Counted from the stretch's first letter, positions 12,485 to 24,358 are shown. The stretch is 64,000 bases of DNA from Botryosphaeria dothidea (GCA_011503125.2 WWBZ02000001.1:3348001-3412000), one strand, 5' to 3'. A program made the numbers and translations. Notes: a model not told the origin generated them from the sequence alone.

Positions 12485-13299
12485 GTTGGGGAAGAGGAGT
12501 GCGAGGGGGTTTTGATACCCGAGTGTGTTTTTTCTCTATTGTTGCGTTTTTTTGTCATGATTCTGACGAAAAGAGCTCTGTGTTCCTTTTTCCTGCCTCA
12601 TTTCTTGTCGTCTCCCTTTCTACAATGTCTTTTGTATTGTTTTTCATTTTTTCACCCGCATCTGTCACCCTTGAGCACCAAGGGTGAGCACTTGCTATGG
12701 TTGACGACTGTCCACTTTTGTTGGAAAAGGGAAAAAGAGGAGGAAGAAAAGCACGGATTGGATCATTACGTCTTCACTTGCTTGGTTGAGGAGCACAAAA
12801 AGACGCTGGGAGTCGGAGAGAGAGAACGCACTCATGAAAAAAGAGGCTAGGAGTTCATGCCATTGTGGGATGCTCTTTTACGCATAAAAGCCGGCGTGTC
12901 TGGGTAATGCCGTTGTTTCATTGGAATCTCACTTGAGACAAAAAAAAGGGGGGCTCTTGTGGGCTTGTGCACGGAATAACGACGGGGTCTGTCATAGAGG
13001 TGGGTTTGCGGTGGACTGCAAATATCACCGGTAATTCATGATTTTGAAGTTATTTCAAGGGTCCTGAGGATCATCACCGTTGTGTACAGTTGCTGCGTAG
13101 CTGCATGAGTTTGAATTTCGTGCTTGAGAGTGGATGCCGTGGGGGCCTCGACCGGAATGGGGAGGAAAGACGAACCAGGGCACAGTGCTGCTGGCTGTTC
13201 GACAGAGGTTGCACAGGCTGATGAATAATGGAAGTTGATATTTCTGCTGAGTTCGATGAGCTCAATGCTTGATGCATTCAAAGAATACCTGACGCAGGA
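12485..13299. other. Convergent 3' flank
   Basis: Holds the 3' ends of the permease (plus) and of the Cys-rich secreted protein (minus). Pyrimidine- and T-rich just after the permease stop, as in fungal 3' UTRs. No gene seen. Confidence 0.6.
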
Positions 13300-15561
13300 T
13301 TATCCATCAAACTGTGCCTTAAACTCATATCTCAGACAGCCTGCGTCTCTCCAACCGCCGACACCTCCATTATTGCCTGGAATATTAGTCAGTATGCTCC
13401 CACTTGTGCTGCTTCTGCGGTGAACTCACATTTGGTGTAATCCTCTAACAGTAAGTTGACGCAATTCGCCTTCTCATCGTCCTTGAGTGGCTTGTAAACG
13501 TTCTGCTCTGACTCCGTCGAAGTGCAGCCCTCAATCCAACTAATGACGAAGTGATACGGCGCCCCGTTTGTGACGGTCTTCCAGTCTCTGGGCGTTGAAT
13601 CTGCCGTCATGTTGATCAGGCTTGACCCAACGCACGCCCCCATCCCAATGCCTTGCAGTACATATGTTTTATCAATGTCCTTGTGATTACCGAAATCATC
13701 CTTGCCATGACATTGCTGCTCACCAAGAGTGGGAGGTTTGGGCTTGGGTGGTGCATGGATGGTCCAGGAGTACTTGCCGCAGCCGACGTCGAGCTCTCCT
13801 GACGTGGTCATGATGTTCTGTTCTCCAGCCACATGTCCACCTGAAAGTTTGGCTTAATCAGCATCTTCTCGTAACCGCGTTCGATGGGGTACTCAAAAGG
13901 ACTGGTGGCAATGAGTGCGTATGCATCTTCGCAGCTTTTGGCGCAGGCTGCGTCTCCTTGCGCAGGCGTCCATTTCAAGTCAACTTTGTAATCCCTGTAG
14001 GTATCCGGATTGGGTGGTGGTGTCCTGGTCAGTAGTTCTGCGAAGCGCCGGGCTGCTTGCGATGCTTGGTTTCCACGGCTGTCAACTGTCCACTTCGCCT
14101 CTTTCTTCTGGTCTTTCCCGATCTCTGAGCAGAAGCTGCCGTATACGCCGTTGAAAACGTTGAAAGGCATCCCGGAGGCATCATCCATGTTGCATTTGGG
14201 GGCCGGTGGCTTGGCTGTCTGTGTCGGGACTTGGGATTCGGTGAAGGAAAAGGTCCAGGGGACGGTGGTAGTGGTCATGAGCTTGCTTGTGGCACCACAA
14301 CTGGTAACTTCTGTACATGTGGTTTGGCACTTCTCCAGAGCCCCGATGAAGCGGCAATTGACAAAGCACTCATCGGCTTTGGCTGTGGAACATAATTCGC
14401 TTCCAGCGGAACCCGACAATGCCGAGGCCGGGATCACATTGGACTTACCAAGCGGAGTTCCGAGGACCAGCACTTGGTACGCCACGGCGAAAGCACCAAC
14501 TCCCACACTCGCAGCCGTCTCCGCATCCAATTGAAGAATTGATGCCATGCCACGGGCCATCTCCATGACTATGTTCATGGCTCGCACCGCATCTGCTGCG
14601 GTCCAAGGAAGAGCACGGGGATGGACGACCAAGTAGTCTGCGAATGCGTAGCCTGGAGCGGCATTCACGAGGATTGACTCCGCGGCGCAGATCACTGCTC
14701 CGAGGTCAGCTATGCGCCTGCGGAGCTCGGGATGCTGGAATAATGCCGCTGCTGGACAGTGATCATTTCCTGTGCGGCGAATCATCTCCCCCATGCGCTT
14801 AGCCATATCTTCAGGCATTGAGATCACCACATCGCCAGTCGCGTGTCCAGTACCGGCGCTGGTAAAGGTGGTAATTGCAGGCCTGACGCTGCTGCTCGAG
14901 GTCAGCTGGTAAATGCCTCGAAGACGAGCGGTACATACCCCGTAGGTGTCGTCGGCTCAGGCTTCGGCGTGATGGTAACTGAGGGAGCACCAGTCCCGGT
15001 GGCCACGACGATTTCCGAGGCAGACATTGCAGCTGATACCTGGATGATCCCCTCTTTGTCAATGTGCCAGTGTACTACCTTCTCTTCCTTCTGATTCCAT
15101 AGATAAGCCATTCCGAGGATCATGTGGAAAACAGCATATGCGCCAGTAACGAGACCGCCCATGGTAGCGCGCGACTGGAGCTCGGTTTCCGGAGTATTGA
15201 TGACGTCCTTGACATTCTGAAAGCATTTGTCATTGACTTCCTGACATTTCGCTTTCATCGCATTCTCGATTTTTTCTTGCAGCTCATCCGAGACGAAAAT
15301 ATCAATTCCGTCTTCAGGCAAAGCGGTTGCTCCGGCCTGGGTTGGTCCTGCGCCCGAGAATACGAGCGCGGCTCCCGTTAACGTTGGTGTGGCCCCCTAG
15401 ACATTCATGAGTCTATTTACCATGTCGTGGAAGGCTGAAGTCATGAGCATGCTTACTGCACTTCCAACATATCGGTTCACATCCCCTAACGAAAAGGTCG
15501 CCCGATCCGCCGTGGAAGAGGCAACTAAGCAGAGCACCAAAAGTGATGAAAGAGTTCTCAT
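13300..15561 (-). CDS. Large secreted Cys-rich protein of unknown function
   Basis: Five exons: 15561-15457, 15396-14939, 14891-13841, 13793-13430 and 13376-13300, total 684 aa; each junction keeps frame and three introns show CTGAC or ATGAC branch sites. Residues 1-18 (MRTLSSLLVLCLVASSTA) form a signal peptide. Two hydrophobic stretches lie near residues 105-130 (GGLVTGAYAVFHMILG) and 260-300. Residues about 310-684 are Cys-rich and include GMPFNVFNGVYGSFC, a WTVDSRGNQ block, CAKSCEDAYALI and LDVGCGKYSWTI. This arrangement resembles C-terminal accessory regions of fungal chitinase-type secreted proteins, but no GH18 catalytic motif (DxxDxDxE) is present, so I assign no activity. The acceptors of introns 2 and 3 are the least certain. 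Confidence 0.78.
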
Positions 15562-16315
15562 GCTTGAATGGACTAGAGCGGAAATATGTTAAAAAGACTT
15601 GACCGAAAAGGGGGAAAAGGTTGCGGTGCTGTGAAGGCTTCGAAAGGAATGCTGAATTTAAGAAAAGCCAGTATTCATATACAACCTAAGATCCCGTCAG
15701 ACACAATCAAGAGACTCTGCGTTGTAGCCCTGTGAAGAAGCGTCCTGCAATGCTTCGTAGTGGTATGTCCAAAAATACCAAAGCGGCAAAGCCCAACAAG
15801 ACAATTCATGTTCTGTGTTGGTAAAAGTGCTCTTGGCGTTGGCAAGTTACCATTCCTCCCCCCTCTTTTTTGGGATCGCACTAGCTGTGAACAGAAGATT
15901 GGCGGAATGAGAAATAGCCTCAAACATGCCCATGTTGTGTTGCAAGAATAGGTTGTTGGTTGCGGCGTAAAAAAAATGGTGCGGGCGGCGTAGTTGATGG
16001 CAGGGATGAAGAAGTAACCCTATAGGGCAGAGTAGCGCGAAAGTTTCTTGCTACATCCTGACGCCAACTCAATTGCGGCGTATACGGCTTGGCTCACATT
16101 TGGACATACTGCAAGCGACCTTGCATGTATCGGATCAGGTCATGACTTGTTCTGAATTTAGCTGATATGCATGAAAAGCAAATCAAAAGTTTTGATGATG
16201 TGATGTTGGAAGAAGCGGAGATAGGTAAGACTTCCGCTGTATCCCTTCCTCTCCTCTCCACTGACCCGTTTGGGAAAACTATGTACACATGATTACCAAC
16301 ATTCGTCTTCACAGC
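15562..16315. other. Intergenic, promoter of the secreted Cys-rich gene
   Basis: Upstream of the 15561 start and downstream of the ankyrin stop. No coding signal. Confidence 0.5.
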
Positions 16316-17088
16316 TTATCTGGAGAGAATGTCGTAAATCTCCATCTGACCTTGTTCCTGAGCCAAATCAGCCGGTGTCCGTCCAGCAAAGGAGTTGTTG
16401 GCTTTATCAGCCCCGTTTTCAAGTAGAAGTTGGACGCGCTCCTTATCTCCGCAGCGGACAGCCCAATGCAGCGGCGTTGCCTTTCCTTTCTCCGGTGCAT
16501 TTACATCGACGCCCCTCTCGATCAAAAACTTCATGGCAGGGAGCCCGCCTCTTCCGCGACGTGATATAGCGTTGTACAGAGCCATGGGATCCATTTCTGC
16601 ACCATATGAGAGGAGAAGATCAAGTACCTCGACTGAAGGCTCCAACGCTGCTGTTGCCAGCGGAGTAGCGCCCTTCTTGCCACGGAGGTTCGGGTCGGCT
16701 CCTTTCTCCAGAAGAAATTTCGTGCAGGTAAAATTGCTAACGACAAGCCTTCCACTGCGTCAGTCGAATCTTAGGATAGAAACGGATATGCATACCTCAG
16801 AGCCGGGTCGCCGAACTTTGCCGAGTTGATGTCCCAGCCGTGATTGATGAATTGCTGGAACACAGCAGGTGCTTGGGACATGCAAGCGCCCAGAAAAGCC
16901 ATTTCGCTGATACGCGCACCATGCGAGAGGAGTTGGGCGACGATTTGAGCTTTGGCTTCCCGTGCAGCGGGGTAGAGAGCATTCGTCAACTCTTGTTCCG
17001 AGAAATTCGTGTCGTTTGAATCCAGAATGGTTTTCACTTCGTTATCCTGACCTTGCTCGATGGCTTTACGTAAGTCTTTGGGCTCCAT
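16316..17088 (-). CDS. Small ankyrin-repeat protein
   Basis: Two exons, 17088-16796 and 16754-16316, separated by a 41-nt GTATGC...CGCAG intron with a CTGAC branch site; the product is 243 aa. Ankyrin repeats fill nearly the whole chain: IVAQLLSHGARI, FINHGWDINS, TKFLLEKGADPN, LDLLLSYGAEMD, MKFLIERGVDVN, the well-formed TPLHWAVRCGDKERVQLLL, and a final RTPADLAQEQGQ. No enzyme, signal peptide or membrane segment. Ankyrin proteins mediate protein contacts; the partner is unknown. The intron is short even for fungi but the join is clean. Confidence 0.83.
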
Positions 17089-17547
17089 AGCTGTAGATGT
17101 GATCTGTAGAGAGAGACGGCTGGTTGGGTTGTTGAGGACGTCGTGTGTTGCAGCCTGGGTGCGGCACGGATTGTATATTTAGCGTTGCCTCGGGCGGCGT
17201 AGCCTACCCGGCGAGTTCCCTGTCATCGAAGCTACCAACAATCTACCTACCCTGCATGCAACACAACATGTGGATAACCCGTGATACTCGCTGGATAACA
17301 TGGATGTCTCTTGTCAATCTAATTTTAAACCCATGGTTTGGTTGGCTCCACACTTGCTGCTGTTGGAACCTACAAGGAACTGCTACGCCGCAAACCCCGA
17401 TATTGTAGGAATTGGTCGAGCTTGATGGTACTGACTACTTCGTAGGCAAGCCAGGCTTAAATTCGCAACTTTCCCATCATATTCTGGTGGAGTCATCCAT
17501 GAGGCCCCGACTCCTCAAACCAATTGAACGGCCATCTCTTTCAAACA

Positions 17548-18575
17548 ATGAAAACTACATATTTGCTCCAATCTCTGGCGTTTGTCGCCGCAAATGCCCT
17601 CCTCACCACCGGTTCGTAGTTTGTTCCTGTTGGAGACGGCATTTTGCTAATTGATTCGAAGGAAACCATGATGCAGACCAGTCGCACGCCTCGCCATTTT
17701 GGGGAGCGCTGGATGCTTCTCCGGACCTGGGCGCGGCTGAACCTCATGCTCACGAGAGGAGAAATACTCGCGCCAAGTGCTCGCTGTGGTTCATGGAAGG
17801 CCATCAGGCCGGAATCCCCCGCGATGCCATTCAGGAACGGAACTTCACCCTCGAAAAACGAGTGATGACACTCCCAGGAGGAGACATGACCGAATTTTAC
17901 AATAGCGAGTTGACCAACCCGGAAATCAATCCAATCATTTGGGAGGTCCAGACCAGGGACGGAATAGAAGACGCCAATACCGCTGATATCGCAACGTTCA
18001 ATGACGTCGCTGTCAGCTACGGGACCCGCCAGCTTTGCGGTTGTACGGTCTTGCTCATTGTCAGCAAGAGAGGGGTCTACGCAGCTCACTATTGGGAGAA
18101 TATTGTCTTTGATCCCGACCAATATTATATAGACAAGTACGGGGCGGCGGACAAACTATTCGAGAGATTTGTCATCAAGGGGCTCACTGAAGGAGTCCGC
18201 ACCGGCAGACCTACACCTCAAGTCTCATTGAAGAACTACAAGGACCGAATTATCGACGACAGCATTAGGGGATTCTTAATGATACCTCGGAGATCAGCGA
18301 ATGACGTCGAGGATGGCTACAGGAATCGTTGGAATCAGATCAAGAACACAGTGGGGGATCTGATACCTCAGCTGAAGCCCGCTTTGGACGAGCAAGGCCA
18401 AGAGACGAACGATAAATGGAGAGAATACAAGTACGACGCTATAGAGGTCGACGATAGAAGGCATACGACGACGCCAGCAGGGAAGGTCCTGATCAAGTAT
18501 GATCCGGACCATGACAAGAAGAAGAAAATATCAATTTGGATGGAGGACAGCTTGATCTACGATAATGATTGGTAA
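17548..18575 (+). CDS. Secreted protein with a deamidase-like LxGC...His signature
   Basis: Two exons, 17548-17611 and 17662-18575, across a 50-nt intron (GTTCGT donor, GCTAATT branch), giving 325 aa. Exon 1 supplies a signal peptide (MKTTYLLQSLAFVAANALLT). The core near residues 115-150 reads RQLCGCTVLLIVSKRG followed by VYAAHYWENI. The second Cys and the His are 15 residues apart inside an LxGC context. In the CNF1/BLF1/CheD glutamine-deamidase fold the catalytic Cys lies in an LSGC-like motif with a His 12-17 residues later, so a related fold is possible. The C-terminal third is charged and has no match I know. Function is inference; secretion is well supported. Confidence 0.72.
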
Positions 18576-18804
18576 GGCGGCATTCCATATTTGTATTCAT
18601 GACTAGTTTCAGTTCTCTGATAAGACGTATTGCTTTGTCTTCTACGTGAGTGCTATGCATCGCGGAGGATATACGACCAAAGTATTCGAGGCCATGGATT
18701 CAACCATATGAAGTTTCCTGTAAACTTGTAAAAAGGCCCCCCCCCCCCACGAAGCTATTGTAGAAGAAACATTGTGGAAGAAAATAATTTGATGCGTAAG
18801 CTGT

Positions 18805-19610
18805 TTAAAGGGTGTACCTGAAAAGAGGCTCACCCATGATGACGATCTCTCCTCTCTCCGCTCTCTTATTCAACATATTAAATCTTATTGTGAGAAGCCC
18901 AACCATTGTAATAACGACCGCGTTTGCTGTCATAAAGCTGTATATACCAAGGCGATAGTGTGGCGAATCCTGGCTTTTGAAAGTCAGCGAGCCTATCACG
19001 CCGCCAGTCGTGACTGCAAGCCCAATTATGGCACCGCCAACCAGACGCTGCGTATGCACACGCACATTGTTTGCTTGGTAGGTCATTGCGGATGGGTAGT
19101 TTGCTTTTGATCCAAGACAAGTCAAGAACACGCCGAAGAGTCGAACTCCAGGTGAGCGGGGAAAACTCATTGTTGCCAGGCCGATGATGGTGAGAGCAGA
19201 GTTGCCAATCAAGAAGAAATATGTTGAATTGTGGATTATTCGCATTACTAGATGATGAGTGGCATGAGGAGGAGGGTAGGTGACCCTGCAGCCTCTTATA
19301 TAGTAGCTATCTAGCAAATTTTCGCTGTTGATCCTTGGTACAATAAGACCCTGTTTCTCCTAACAGTTCATAGTCCAACAAAATATCTGTTACGCCATCG
19401 GTCGGCGAGCCAACCTATGAAGCATCCGGCAAGGAGATAAGGCGGGAGGAGGGGCACTTGAGCTTTGCTGGTGCCGAAGCCCATGCTTCCTTTGAGAATG
19501 AGCGGGAGGAAGTAGACTAGGGACTGGATCGATCAGTATTTCACGGATTCTCTCAAATGATTAAGGCTGAATATCGCTTACATGTCCAGTCATGTTGATG
19601 GATATGAATA
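18805..19610 (-). pseudogene. MFS transporter remnant (allantoate/pantothenate permease type), split by a solo LTR
   Basis: The C-terminal part of an anion:cation symporter family carrier survives: SINMTGH, an intact intron (GTAAGC...CCAG), YFLPLILKGSMGFG, LADRWRNRY, then after the LTR IGNSALTIIGLA, VRLFGVFLTCLG, MTYQANN, GSLTFKSQDSPHYRLGIY and the terminal KRAERGEIV. The first six or more membrane helices cannot be found upstream, and the frame is interrupted at RYF by the 159-bp LTR. Taken without the LTR and one copy of the 5-bp duplication the frame reads straight across, so the insertion broke a once continuous gene. A Met in the LTR 3' end opens a new 140-residue frame that could make a C-terminal stub. 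Transport function is lost. Confidence 0.82.
19222..19380 (-). mobile_element. Solo LTR, Ty1/copia-like, 159 bp, with TATTT target duplication
   Basis: On the minus strand it starts TGTTGGACTATG and ends AATTCAACA, the TGTTG...CAACA ends of copia LTRs. It is flanked on both sides by the 5-bp duplication AAATA (plus strand, 19217-19221 and 19381-19385). A TATATAAG box lies about 85 bp before its 3' end. It interrupts the MFS frame precisely. A related copy is at 39539-39685. Confidence 0.87.
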
Positions 19611-19970
19611 GAGATGAAGTAGCCAAGATCTCTACTCCTTTGAGGGCTTGCCTATACCTTCACGAATTACCTCTGCAGTATTCCTCTTCACAGGGCTTGC
19701 AATGGCTGTGGTAGTGTTTCCCCACCAACGGTGTAAGCTTTCACACATGCGACAGCAACGCTCATACTACCCCGGGTATTTCTGGCCTGAGCATCAAAGG
19801 TTTCGGCCGAGAGGGTAAATCTTCCACGTCTCTATGACGCGGGCGAGATTCGTTTTCAGGTTCGGTTTTGCTATGGTAGTCAAGTAAAGGCCCAGGTGAA
19901 TTCCCGAAGGCGGCAGACACCTTGGTGTTCCTGATCTGAGCTTGACACGTCCCGATAATTGGAGCTCCAT

Positions 19971-21800
19971 CTAGCATAGCAGAACGTCGTAGCCCATTTG
20001 ACTCATCACATCCATCCAGTCTACCTCGTCTTCAAGTTGCCGAACGTCTCGCTGCCGCCACACCTCAAGTGCAATGCAAGCGGCAACGTCCGCCAAGCCA
20101 AACCCATGACGTTGCTTCCTCCGGAACCAGGTCGCAAAGCGCTGCTTCAATGCGGGATCCGTTGCTTCGCTCGCAGCAACCAAACACGGACACGTCACCG
20201 GCGCGCCCTGGACTACTCTGGGAATGTCCTCCATCGATTCTAAGTGCTCGATACATTTGCTGACGAGATCCTGCAGATCCTGCGGTGGGATTTGCCGGAC
20301 CTTCCGCTTAAAGAAGATGAGCGCGGCGTAGTAAAAGACGTGGGCCATATGGAGGTAAACCATACGGCTGGGCTCGCCGTATTTGTCCAGTGCAGGGTCC
20401 GCGGATGATGGTACGGAAAGATACAGCTCGAGCTCAAAAGCATTCAATTCCTCCGGGGTCATCTCCGTGGTCGAGCAACAGACTTGTTTGAGCCGCATCA
20501 AGACGAGCAGCATTTTCCGAGGAAGGCCGAAGAGCTTCTCCAGACAGTAATCACCTTCCGCGATGGCGTCGCAGTTGAAGCAGCTCTGGCTGGGATTCTG
20601 AAGAGAGGCCAACGCCAGAGCACCTTGGAATTGCTGGTACAAGACTGACGAAGGCTGTGGAGCTTCCCACGCCGATGCACTGAAACTTTCGATCCAGCCC
20701 TTCCCGCCCAAAAGGTGTTGCCGCCAGGTGTCCAGACTGCCTTTGATGGTTTCTCCCATGGAAAGCATCATGATGGCAGCAAGCAGAGCCTCTTTTTGAT
20801 TTGGTGCATTGGATGCGAGGCTTGAATGCAGGTGCTGTATGGCTAGACTGTCATGCTTGGCTGCCGCCAATAGGTCACTGGACGGTGATGGGTATAGCCT
20901 TCCACGGCTGTATGCTGCTGCGGCGCAGATGGAATGGTATAGTGCAGCTTGTGCACTTGGTTCGCCTCGGTTGAATTGAACAGCCATTGGCGTAAGAATC
21001 GTACGAAACAGGTTGTTCGGAGTGTCAATGAGTACGCAATTTGTGCTAAAAAAAAAGTGATCTAGTGATGCATGAGGACTATGTCGGACGATTGAACTGA
21101 CGGTGGTCTCCAGGAAGGAGATGAGGTCAGTGTCAAACTGCTGGCCGAGGAACTTTGGGTGTCCATGCTCAAGGATGGCGCTGATGAAATTCCATTTTCC
21201 GTCAGATTTGAAGCAGCTTCATTCGGAATAGCTGGCAATGCTTCATCGAAGTTCATCTGGGCAGGCTCTGGTCTCGATGTGGAGGATCTCGGAACTTCAC
21301 CAACCGCAGGGAATGTGCACCCAGGCGGAGACGTGTTGTTAAGCACCGTGTACGGAACGGCTGCATCGTGCCGCGGATTAACTGTGAACACTGCAAAGGG
21401 GCCACGCTGGCGAGTTTCGTGAACATTTGTGGGCGGCGCTTCGTCCAAGTCTTCAATCGCTTTCACGAGCTCGAAGTGGTTGAGATTGGACACCGGAGTG
21501 TATTGCAATGCGCTCAATGGTACCGTCGCTGTCTCTATCCCAAACAAGACGCACCCCGTATCCCTCGTAGGCGACTTGACAGTCTCGGCAACGAAAGCAG
21601 TGAGGGCGCTCTTCATCGCACTTCGCGTGACGGGCTCGGCAAGTCCAGCAGCCGGTGAAGGTCTTCGAATGCGGAATAGGCGTTTTTTCCACGGTTTGTC
21701 GAGCGCTCCAACTCCAATCAACTGAAGGTCCAAATTTTAGAAGTATTGCCCGTACGTGCGGGGGAAAGCATTGGCCCGGTGGATAAGGAAACGGAAGCAC
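19971..21800 (-). CDS. Zn2Cys6 transcription factor with Fungal_trans_2-like domain, zinc cluster damaged
   Basis: Exon 1 (from 21800) carries the zinc cluster GCWTCRARHAKCDEERPHC with C-F-R-C after it, but the sixth ligand, expected before EGYG, is Tyr (VAYEGYG). A second frame, used from about 21460 to about 21210, reads DLDEAPPTNVHETR and RGPFAVFTVNP; a third, from about 21205 to the stop at 19971, holds KWNFISAILEHGHPKFL, then ALYHSICAAAAYSRG and the helical C-terminal regulator domain typical of acr-2-type factors. One intron is likely GTACCATTG...GAAG within 21440-21520; the second junction near 21210 is unresolved and may be an intron or a frameshift. As a pathway regulator it would sit between the carrier remnant and the methyltransferase. 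Identity is secure; the exact exon model is not. Confidence 0.72.
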
Positions 21801-22022
21801 TGATTGGCCAGACTTAAATGTTTATAGGTGTATAATTCGTCTCTTCAATTGCTGCAGCCTATTCAAATAAACGGTTGTAATGTGACAGGCAAGAGAGCTC
21901 TTGGAAACTTCCCTTAGAGCCTCAAAAAGAGCTCATCCGTCTGCACTCAAATACCGCGAAACATGGTTGAAGAACTGGTGTTGATTCTCGGAGTCCAACG
22001 CAATAGCCAACTGGGAAAAGCC

Positions 22023-23764
22023 TCAATGCTTTACCTTCGGGTTCGATCTGTGTGCGGCCAATACCCCGTAGAGACTGGTCTGCCCCTTGACTCCATCGAT
22101 ACGATGGGTGGAATTGAGATTCTTGACCAGTGTAATTTGGAAACATGTCGCACCGCCTTGGCGGGACACAATGGTCGAAGAAGCCAAAAAGAACTCCCAA
22201 ATGCGGTACCAACGTTTGCCGTACTTTGCCTCCACCTTCTCACGATTGGAAACCCAGTTTCTGTACCAACGCCATAGGGTTGCGGAGTAGTGAACGCCAA
22301 TGGTATCGACATTCTTGACCTCGAATCCGACTCCCTCTAGGCTGTCAACAACACAACCCAGCGGGGTAGACGCATCGGCTCCCGGAAAGATGTATTTGTT
22401 CATGAAGACCCCCCCAGATCAAATCCTCATACTGCCAAGGTTTGCGAAGGCCAGAGTATTGCAGGATCAAGATTCCGTCGTCGCCCAGAAGGTTGTACAG
22501 AAGACGCAGGAAGATGGCAAAATTCCGAATGCCGACGTGCTCACACATTTCGAGGCAAACGATCTTCTTGTAGCGACTGCCATTTGCGTGACGCGGGACA
22601 TCGCGGTAGTCCATGCAAAGGATGCGGGATTGACTTTCCGAGATGGACGCTTCACGCAGTAGGTTGTTGCCCCACGCTGTCTGATTACGGCCAAGGGTGA
22701 TACCAGTAACATGGGCGCCGTATTTCTCAGATGCGAAAGCGGCGAAGGTTCCCCATCCACAGCCCATGTCGAGCACTGTGTCGCCCTCTTTCAGCTGAAT
22801 CTTTTCGCAAATGACGGCAAGCTTGTTGTCTTGAAGCTCCTCAAGCGTCTCTTCTCTATCAACGTCCGACATGATACCGGAGGTGTAAATCATACGTTGC
22901 CCGAGAAACCAACCGTAGAAGTCATTTCCTATATCGTAGTGGCCGCGGACCTGTTCCACATCTTTCCAATGTCAGCTGATAGTTCTTCGAATTTGACAAA
23001 CGGATCTTACCTTGCGACCTTGTGTGAAAGACGACTTCAGACACCATTCCAGTCAGGAAAAACTTGAACAGGCTCAGCGTGAAGCGGAAACTCGCCCAGT
23101 CATGCCTGTATTCCAAAGCCTCGAGCATGTCTCCTTTCACGTCAACGTGACCATCGAAATACATCTCATGAAATGTCTCCAAGGGTATTTTGTTTTGCCC
23201 ACGGTATTTGGAGCGGTCGCTTTCGCGGTGGAATTGGAGGTAGTGTTGCACGCCATTTCCGGGGTAGCGGACCTTTGTGTTCTTCCTAGTGACCGACTCG
23301 AAACTATGTACCAGAAGGAGGCAAGAATGGGAATTGTGGTGAAGATTGCGTAGAGGGCAGCGGTAAGGACAGAGCCACAGGCGAGGCCAAGCGGAACGGC
23401 GACCAGCAAGAAGATGAGCCAAGTGTCGGAGAAGGTGTCGCTACCGGAAGAATCGGCGGGAAGAGGTCTGTTCTTGATTGAAGGATACTAAGTCGCATAG
23501 CAGTTTTAGGAGCCAGATTCAAGAAAAAGAAGGGGGGTTAGCAAGAAACCGGCTTACTGCTGTCATCCGCACGCCAAACTCATCGGTGAACGGTACGGGT
23601 GGAAGGGCTGGAGGAGTCTCAGCGAACTCGACGCCCATTATCCTTTGAACCTTGGCCATCGCCATTTCGAGGTAGTTTGACACTGAGGATACAACAGTAC
23701 TGAAGACGCTTGGTTTTGACTGGTCTTGTGGTGCGGATGGTTGAATGAAATGGTGGCATCGCAC
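22023..23764 (-). pseudogene. Sphingolipid C9-methyltransferase with two frameshifts
   Basis: Exons 23764-23558, 23487-23011 and 22961-22023 cover a full-length family member: YPSIKN...PLPAD start, two membrane helices (LIFLLVAVPLGLACG, AIFTTIPILASFWY), KIPLETFHEMYFDG, HYDIGNDFYGWFLGQRMIYT, the SAM-binding VLDMGCGWGT, LEMCEHVGIR, and the C-terminal HYSATLWRWYRNW and TCFQITLVKN. The enzyme uses S-adenosylmethionine to add the C9 methyl group to the long-chain base of glucosylceramide in ER membranes. Frame is lost twice: near 23295-23303 (one base missing or two extra, after YIVSS) and in a run of seven C at 22409-22415 (one base too many, in IWG|VFMNKYIF). Neither place can hold an intron. 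Either a recently dead gene or assembly error in a homopolymer. Confidence 0.8.
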
Positions 23765-24358
23765 AAAATTTGACGCCCCGCTATTGTTTCTATACGTAAA
23801 TCCTCAAAGATTCAAGCCTCGCAAACAGTGGTTCCAAAGCAGGCCTGTCAGCGGTGAGGTAATTGACCGCGAAGTTTACGGGAAACCTGTGTTACGGCAT
23901 CCCAAGGCAGAACTCCTCTTGTACTAGTGCGTGCGAAGGCCAATGCGCTCGGATGAAAAACCGACGGGCGGGAAAATCAGAGGGGAAGTTGACCGCGAAT
24001 CTAGGGCGATTTGCCTGCAAATGGCAGCCGATCATTCCGCCCGAATCACACAACGACCAGGATGAACCCACATCTGGTAGTCTTTTCAAATTGGAACTTA
24101 GCCCCAGATAACGGACGGCTCTGCACACTTGTCCGGACATCATTCCAAAAGTGTCACTTGAAAATATAGAAGTAGAGGTTCACACAAGATCCCCACCACA
24201 CTTCATCGGAAAATCGCCTTCGGTCTATGTAACTGATTCGAATGCCACGCCAATGCAAGACGGCAACATGCCCTCATCAAACTTGATCTGGTCCAGCCGG
24301 ATAAAGCGCTTGAACGGCTGTGCTGTACCGAGGCCTCAGGCAATCTATTAACTACGAG
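23765..24358. other. Intergenic between methyltransferase start and hydrolase stop
   Basis: Promoter side of the methyltransferase. The short open frames of 60-83 codons here lack any domain. Confidence 0.5.
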
